A stretch of 64,000 nucleotides of DNA from Chelativorans sp. AA-79 (lineage in GTDB: Bacteria > Pseudomonadota > Alphaproteobacteria > Rhizobiales > Rhizobiaceae), in contig NZ_CP120361.1 of assembly GCF_029457495.1 (NCBI RefSeq), forward strand, positions 1,690,001 through 1,754,000, given 5' to 3'. A program made the translations under genes and the position numbers. Positions 60,507 through 64,000 of the stretch are shown piece by piece. The notes under the pieces were generated by a model that had not been told where the DNA came from, did no database searches, and worked only from the letters and a program-made list of their open reading frames with translations. The stretch's first letter is position 1, and every line of letters starts with the position of its first letter.

Positions 60507-61778
60507 CTAGTCTCGAAAGCGATCGACGGTACGTTCGACGTTGGCAATTTCGGCGTCGATGTCTCCGCCCTTTATGACGGACTGCATTGCGACGGCGAGC
60601 GCATCGAGCATCGAGGTCGCCTGAACGTCGCGGATCGGCAGTGGATTGGCGTGCTCCAGCGTGGCGGCGAAGGCCTGAATGTAGGGATCCTCTTCCATCT
60701 TGCCGGCATTGAGCAGATCGGTCCGCGAGGTGGTGAGCTGGTTCGAGGTTTCGTAGAAGAACTCGACTGCCTGCGGATCGCTGACGATGAACTCCAGGAA
60801 GGCCGCCGCGGCGGGATTGTCCTTCGCGTTTTCGGACAGAACCAGCATGTTGGAATTGTCGAGATTGCGCGGCGAATTGCCATCGGCCGACGGCATGTCG
60901 GCGACCCAGACATCCGCATCGGCGCCCATTTCGAGGGTGCCGCCCGAAAGATTTTCGACAAGACCGCGGACCCAAGGCCCTTCGAAGATGAAGCCGGCGC
61001 GTCCCTGGCCGAAAACATTCCGCGATTGCTGGATGTCGAAGAACTCCGGAGCACACCCGCTGTTGATCGTGTCCCGATACCAGCCGAGCACGGCCTTTGT
61101 CTCGGGCGTGTCGAACGTGACGCGCCCCTCTTCATCGACAACCTCACCGCCCTGCGCCCAGATCAGCGGGATCGCCCAAAGCCCGGTGACGGGCTGCTGG
61201 GCCGATCGCAGTGCAACGCCATAGACCTTGCCGCCATTGCGGTCGCCAAGCGCGCAGATCTTCTGCACCGCATCGGTGAACTCCGCCCATGTGCGCGGCG
61301 GCGAGTCCGGATCCAGGCCGGCTTCCGACATCAGGTCGCGATTGTACACCATGGTGATCGGACCGGGGATCCATGGCAGCGCCACCAACCTGTCGCCAAA
61401 GGACATCGCCTTGCGATATCCCTCAGGCACTTGTGCCAGCGTCTCTTCGGAGATGAGCCCGCTCAGGTCCGCGAGCGCGCCCATCCCGTTCAACTGCGAG
61501 ACCCCGCCCGGATTGATCTGGATGATGTCGGGAGCATTGCCGCCATTGATCGCCACCACGGCCTGGTTCAGCGTCTGCTCGTTCGGCGTGCCTATGTAGC
61601 GCACCGTCATGCCGGGGTTCTGTTCCTCGAAGGAGCTGACGATGTTCTCCCATCCCGCCTTCTGGAAGTCGAAAAGTCCGACCCATCCCATGAACGTGAC
61701 CTCCTGTGCGTGCGCAGAGGCGCCCGCCACGGCCATCGCGGTGGCAAGGACGGATCCAAACAGCTTCTTTCTCATCAT
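60507..61778 (-). CDS. Sugar ABC transporter substrate-binding protein (family 1)
   Basis: The 423-residue periplasmic protein has a signal peptide (MRKKLFGSVLATAMAVAGAS) and family-1 features: NGGNAPDIIQINPGGVSQL, LPWIPGPITMVYNRDLMSEA and NVFGQGRAGFIFEGPWVRG. It delivers a carbohydrate to the two permeases upstream. The linked cytoplasmic sulfatase suggests a sulfated sugar or sugar-like ligand. Confidence 0.93.
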   Translation of the reverse strand: MMRKKLFGSVLATAMAVAGASAHAQEVTFMGWVGLFDFQKAGWENIVSSFEEQNPGMTVRYIGTPNEQTLNQAVVAINGGNAPDIIQINPGGVSQLNGMGALADLSGLISEETLAQVPEGYRKAMSFGDRLVALPWIPGPITMVYNRDLMSEAGLDPDSPPRTWAEFTDAVQKICALGDRNGGKVYGVALRSAQQPVTGLWAIPLIWAQGGEVVDEEGRVTFDTPETKAVLGWYRDTINSGCAPEFFDIQQSRNVFGQGRAGFIFEGPWVRGLVENLSGGTLEMGADADVWVADMPSADGNSPRNLDNSNMLVLSENAKDNPAAAAFLEFIVSDPQAVEFFYETSNQLTTSRTDLLNAGKMEEDPYIQAFAATLEHANPLPIRDVQATSMLDALAVAMQSVIKGGDIDAEIANVERTVDRFRD

Positions 61779-61794
61779 GCTTCCTCCCTTTTGG

Positions 61795-62676
61795 CTAGCT
61801 CTTCACGGCTCCGGCCGTGACCCCTTCGACGAAGTTCTTCTGGAACGCCAGGAAGAGTACGAGTACGGGCACGCTCGCCGTGGTCGCGACCGCCATCATC
61901 TGGGGCCACTGGTACTGGAACTCCTGCAGGAACAGCAGCGCGATGCCGGCCGGCAGAGGCCGCATGCTGTTCGACGTGGTGAATGTCAGCCCGAAGATGA
62001 ACTCGTTCCAGGAGGTGACGAATACGTAGATTGCGGCGGCCGTGAACCCCGGCTTCATCATCGGGATGATGATCGAGGAAACGATCCGGAGCAGACCCGC
62101 GCCGTCCATATAGGCGGCTTCCTCGACTTCGACCGGAAGACTGTCCGCGAACCCCTTCAGCAGCCATATGACCACCGGAAGCGTGAGCATCATATGCCCG
62201 ATCACGACGGCGAGATACGTGTCCAGAAGGCCGAAGGTGGAGATCGTCAGGTAGAGCGTGATCATCAGGAGCGGCAAGGGAAAGGCCAGCGACCCCAGGA
62301 AGAAGACGAGCAGAAGGTCGGTCGTCCAATGGCGCATCCGCGAGATGATGTAGGCGGCGCAAGCGCCGATGAGTGTCGTCGCGACCGCCGTGACGGCGGC
62401 GATGATCATGCTGTTCAGGAAAAAGCGCAGCATGATCGGCGAGAACGCGTAGGCGAACGGCTCGAGCGTCGGTCGACGCGGAATCCAGCGCGGCGGCACG
62501 GCAAAAACTTCGCCAGGACTCTTGAACGCCGTGGCCAGCATCCAGGCGACCGGAAAGAGCAGGATCAGCAGGCTGACGATCATGACGAGATAGCTCGCCG
62601 CCGACGCCGCGCTTCGCCGGCTGTCGAAGGTTTCAAATGCCGCATCGTCGCGACGTGCGAGTCCCAGATCAGTCAT
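61795..62676 (-). CDS. Sugar ABC transporter permease (MalG type)
   Basis: The 293-residue permease has six membrane segments with the coupling loop EVEEAAYMDGAGLLRIVSSI and the C-terminal VEGVTAGAVKS that marks MalG-type subunits. Its start lies eight bases inside the end of the MalF-type gene, so translation is coupled. Confidence 0.93.
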   Translation of the reverse strand: MTDLGLARRDDAAFETFDSRRSAASAASYLVMIVSLLILLFPVAWMLATAFKSPGEVFAVPPRWIPRRPTLEPFAYAFSPIMLRFFLNSMIIAAVTAVATTLIGACAAYIISRMRHWTTDLLLVFFLGSLAFPLPLLMITLYLTISTFGLLDTYLAVVIGHMMLTLPVVIWLLKGFADSLPVEVEEAAYMDGAGLLRIVSSIIIPMMKPGFTAAAIYVFVTSWNEFIFGLTFTTSNSMRPLPAGIALLFLQEFQYQWPQMMAVATTASVPVLVLFLAFQKNFVEGVTAGAVKS

Positions 62677-63550
62677 AGCGGCGGCGCGTCAGTTGCATTG
62701 CCGTGAGCCCGAGAAGGCCGAGCAGGACAAGCCAGATCGTACCCGCTGTCGCGGCGAGCCCGTAGTCCCACTGCTGAAAGGCCAGCTTGTAGGTGTACAG
62801 GCTGAGGGTGGTGGTGCTGTTCACCGGACCGCCCTGGGTGAGAACCCAGGGGAGCGTGATCTCTTGGAACAGTTTTACGAGTTGCAGCAGGGCGAGCGTG
62901 ACGAGCATGGGGCGCAGAAGCGGCAGTGTGATCCGCAAGAAGCGCTGCACGGGGGTGGCCCCATCCACATCGGCTGCTTCGAGGATTTCCGAGGGGATGC
63001 TCTGAAGGGCGGCGAGCGAAACCACCATCATGAAGGGAATCATGCGCCAGGCGAAGCCGAGCACCACCACCAGGCGGGCCGTCGTGCTGTCGGAGAACCA
63101 TCTGACGTTCTCCGAGACCAGCCCGGTGCTCGTCAGCAGGTGGTTCACGATCCCGTAGTCGGCGTTGAAGATCCATCCCCACAGGATGGCGACGGAAATC
63201 CACGGCACGATCCATATCTGGAAAACGCCGGCGCGAAACAGGGTGGTGCCGGGCAGGCGTCGGTTCACCATCAGGGCCAGCGCGAGGCCGCCGACCATCG
63301 AAAGCAAGATCGCGCCTCCGACGAGGAGAGCACTGTTCCACAGGACGACGAAGAACTCGGGCGTGGAAAGAAGATACTGATAGTTGCCAAGGCCGATGAC
63401 ACGGTGCGTGGGCCTGAGCGCCGATGCGTTCGTGAAGCTGAGATAGACCCCGTTCAGGAGAGGGTAGAGCAGGAAGACCGCCGCAAAAAGCAGCGCCGGA
63501 GACAAAAGCAGTAGCGCTGTGCCCCAATGGCGGCGGAAGATATGCGTCAT
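62669..63550 (-). CDS. Sugar ABC transporter permease (MalF type)
   Basis: The 293-residue permease starts MTHIFRRHWGTALLLLSPAL and has the coupling loop EILEAADVDGATPVQRFLRI and a late VLTQGGPVNSTTTLSLYTYK, standard for MalF-like subunits. The start at 63550 lacks a strong ribosome site and overlaps the stop of a 26-codon upstream frame. The open frame also extends upstream to an ATG at 63631, but that leader looks unnatural. No ATP-binding subunit is encoded in this window. Confidence 0.93.
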   Translation of the reverse strand: MTHIFRRHWGTALLLLSPALLFAAVFLLYPLLNGVYLSFTNASALRPTHRVIGLGNYQYLLSTPEFFVVLWNSALLVGGAILLSMVGGLALALMVNRRLPGTTLFRAGVFQIWIVPWISVAILWGWIFNADYGIVNHLLTSTGLVSENVRWFSDSTTARLVVVLGFAWRMIPFMMVVSLAALQSIPSEILEAADVDGATPVQRFLRITLPLLRPMLVTLALLQLVKLFQEITLPWVLTQGGPVNSTTTLSLYTYKLAFQQWDYGLAATAGTIWLVLLGLLGLTAMQLTRRRYD

Positions 63551-63627
63551 TGCTGCGCCGCCCGCCGATCGACATCGTCGACCGGACCCGGGTGACCCGA
63601 TCGGACCCAGCAGGCATGGCGATCCAT
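63547..63627 (-). CDS. Possible 26-residue leader peptide upstream of the MalF-type permease
   Basis: A short frame starts at the ATG at 63627, six bases after the strong site GGAGG, and reads MDRHACWVRSGHPGPVDDVD then RRAAQQ-stop. The TGA (63549-63547) overlaps the permease ATG as ATGA. The strong ribosome site serves this frame better than the permease start 80 bases further on, so it may load ribosomes for coupled permease translation. It is not certain that it is translated. Confidence 0.4.
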   Translation of the reverse strand: MDRHACWVRSGHPGPVDDVDRRAAQQ

Positions 63628-63641
63628 CCATCTCCTCCCAG

Positions 63642-63691
63642 AAAAGTTGCATCGTTATTACTTTTGTAGTGGAATGCTCGGCGGACGTCAA
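63642..63691 (-). promoter_or_regulatory. Promoter and LacI-type operator of the sulfated-sugar operon
   Basis: Minus strand TTGACG (63691-63686), 17 bases, TACAAA (63668-63663) forms a good promoter reading into the permease genes. Overlapping the -10 and start site at 63642-63665 is a 24-base imperfect palindrome with AAAAGT/ACTTTT outer arms and a central CG, which is usual for LacI-family operators. The LacI-type gene at 63740 is divergent, so repression of the operon without sugar is likely. Confidence 0.55.
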
Positions 63692-63739
63692 CGGCCTTGA
63701 CAGGCGGTCGGATATGCTTCGTGAGAATGGGCAGAGATC

Positions 63740-64000
63740 ATGGCTGACGGACGCCCCACAATCAAAGATGTCGCCGCGCAAGCGGGCATGTCGACGCTCA
63801 CCGTATCGCGGGTGATCAACAATCACCCTTCGATCAAGCTCTCGACACGGCTGCGCGTGGAGGCGGCGATGCGCGCGCTCAACTACGAGCCGAATGCCGC
63901 GGCTCAAAGTATGCGGCGCGGCTCGTCGCGCACCATAGGCTTCCTGATGCCCGACTTCGCACATGGTGTGAGCGCGTTTGTCGCCCAGAATGTCGAACGC
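63740..64000 (+). CDS. LacI-family transcriptional regulator, N-terminal part (cut by window edge)
   Basis: The 87 visible residues begin MADGRPTIKDVAAQAGMSTL then TVSRVINNHPSIKLSTRLRV, the LacI HTH, followed by the hinge LNYEPNAAAQSMRRG and the start of the effector domain (RTIGFLMPDFAHGVSAF). The gene continues past the right edge. It is divergent from the sugar importer and sulfatase operon and is its likely repressor. Confidence 0.93.
   Translation, partial: MADGRPTIKDVAAQAGMSTLTVSRVINNHPSIKLSTRLRVEAAMRALNYEPNAAAQSMRRGSSRTIGFLMPDFAHGVSAFVAQNVER

Noticed and set aside
1..64000. Search by eye for tRNA, rRNA, CRISPR arrays, attachment sites and phage genes
   Set aside because: None could be supported; the repeats found are short promoter repeats, hairpins and the araC-region duplication.

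Overview
The window looks like part of the chromosome or a large replicon of a GC-rich alphaproteobacterium, most likely Hyphomicrobiales (rhizobia or relatives). This is an inference from gene content: several Bug/TctABC and TRAP carboxylate importers, a Tat-exported OpgG paired with an OpgC-domain protein, an Atu4866-domain protein, and many short-chain dehydrogenases with AraC, IclR, GntR, LysR or LacI regulators. No rRNA, tRNA, CRISPR array or phage module was seen.

Left edge, 1-4.8 kb, is a genetic scrapyard. A truncated CopD/HemJ-like membrane protein is followed by an IS630 transposase remnant, a decaying periplasmic dehydrogenase cluster (small secreted protein, multihaem cytochrome c, GMC flavoprotein, gamma subunit) and an IS3-family remnant. 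Nearly every gene here carries frameshifts, internal deletions or lost haem cysteines.

4.8-36.5 kb is a carboxylate and acyl-CoA catabolic region. It holds a DctPQM TRAP operon with an SDR and a GntR regulator; a Bug binding protein with an MmgE/PrpD protein; two TctAB pairs, one in an operon with TctC, a CaiB-type CoA transferase and an Ldh-type dehydrogenase; a mandelate-racemase-subgroup enzyme; a TAXI-type TRAP system; an amidohydrolase; a two-subunit fumarase/tartrate-dehydratase-like enzyme with a MaoC hydratase; and a tight six-gene operon (DUF6282 hydrolase, FAA hydrolase, quinone-oxidoreductase-like, MaoC, acyl-CoA synthetase, SDR) divergent from an IclR regulator. Together these suggest uptake and breakdown of hydroxy- or di-carboxylic acids, but the exact substrates cannot be read from sequence.

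37-45.5 kb encodes uptake and hydrolysis of arabinose-containing oligosaccharides: a GH51 arabinofuranosidase, a complete Opp/Dpp-type ABC importer and an ArsR-type regulator with a large extra C-terminal domain. A matched palindrome lies at both the regulator gene and the importer promoter.

45.5-56 kb is a patchwork of SDRs, two AraC regulators, a LysR regulator, a flavin-dependent oxidoreductase, an exonuclease III and small secreted proteins. It includes a diverged duplicate of the 3' end of one araC gene plus its downstream intergenic DNA.

56-64 kb holds the osmoregulated periplasmic glucan genes opgG/opgC, and then a sugar ABC importer with a cytoplasmic sulfatase, divergent from a LacI regulator cut by the right edge. 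A recurring layout feature is a GC-rich hairpin directly after most of the solute-binding-protein genes.
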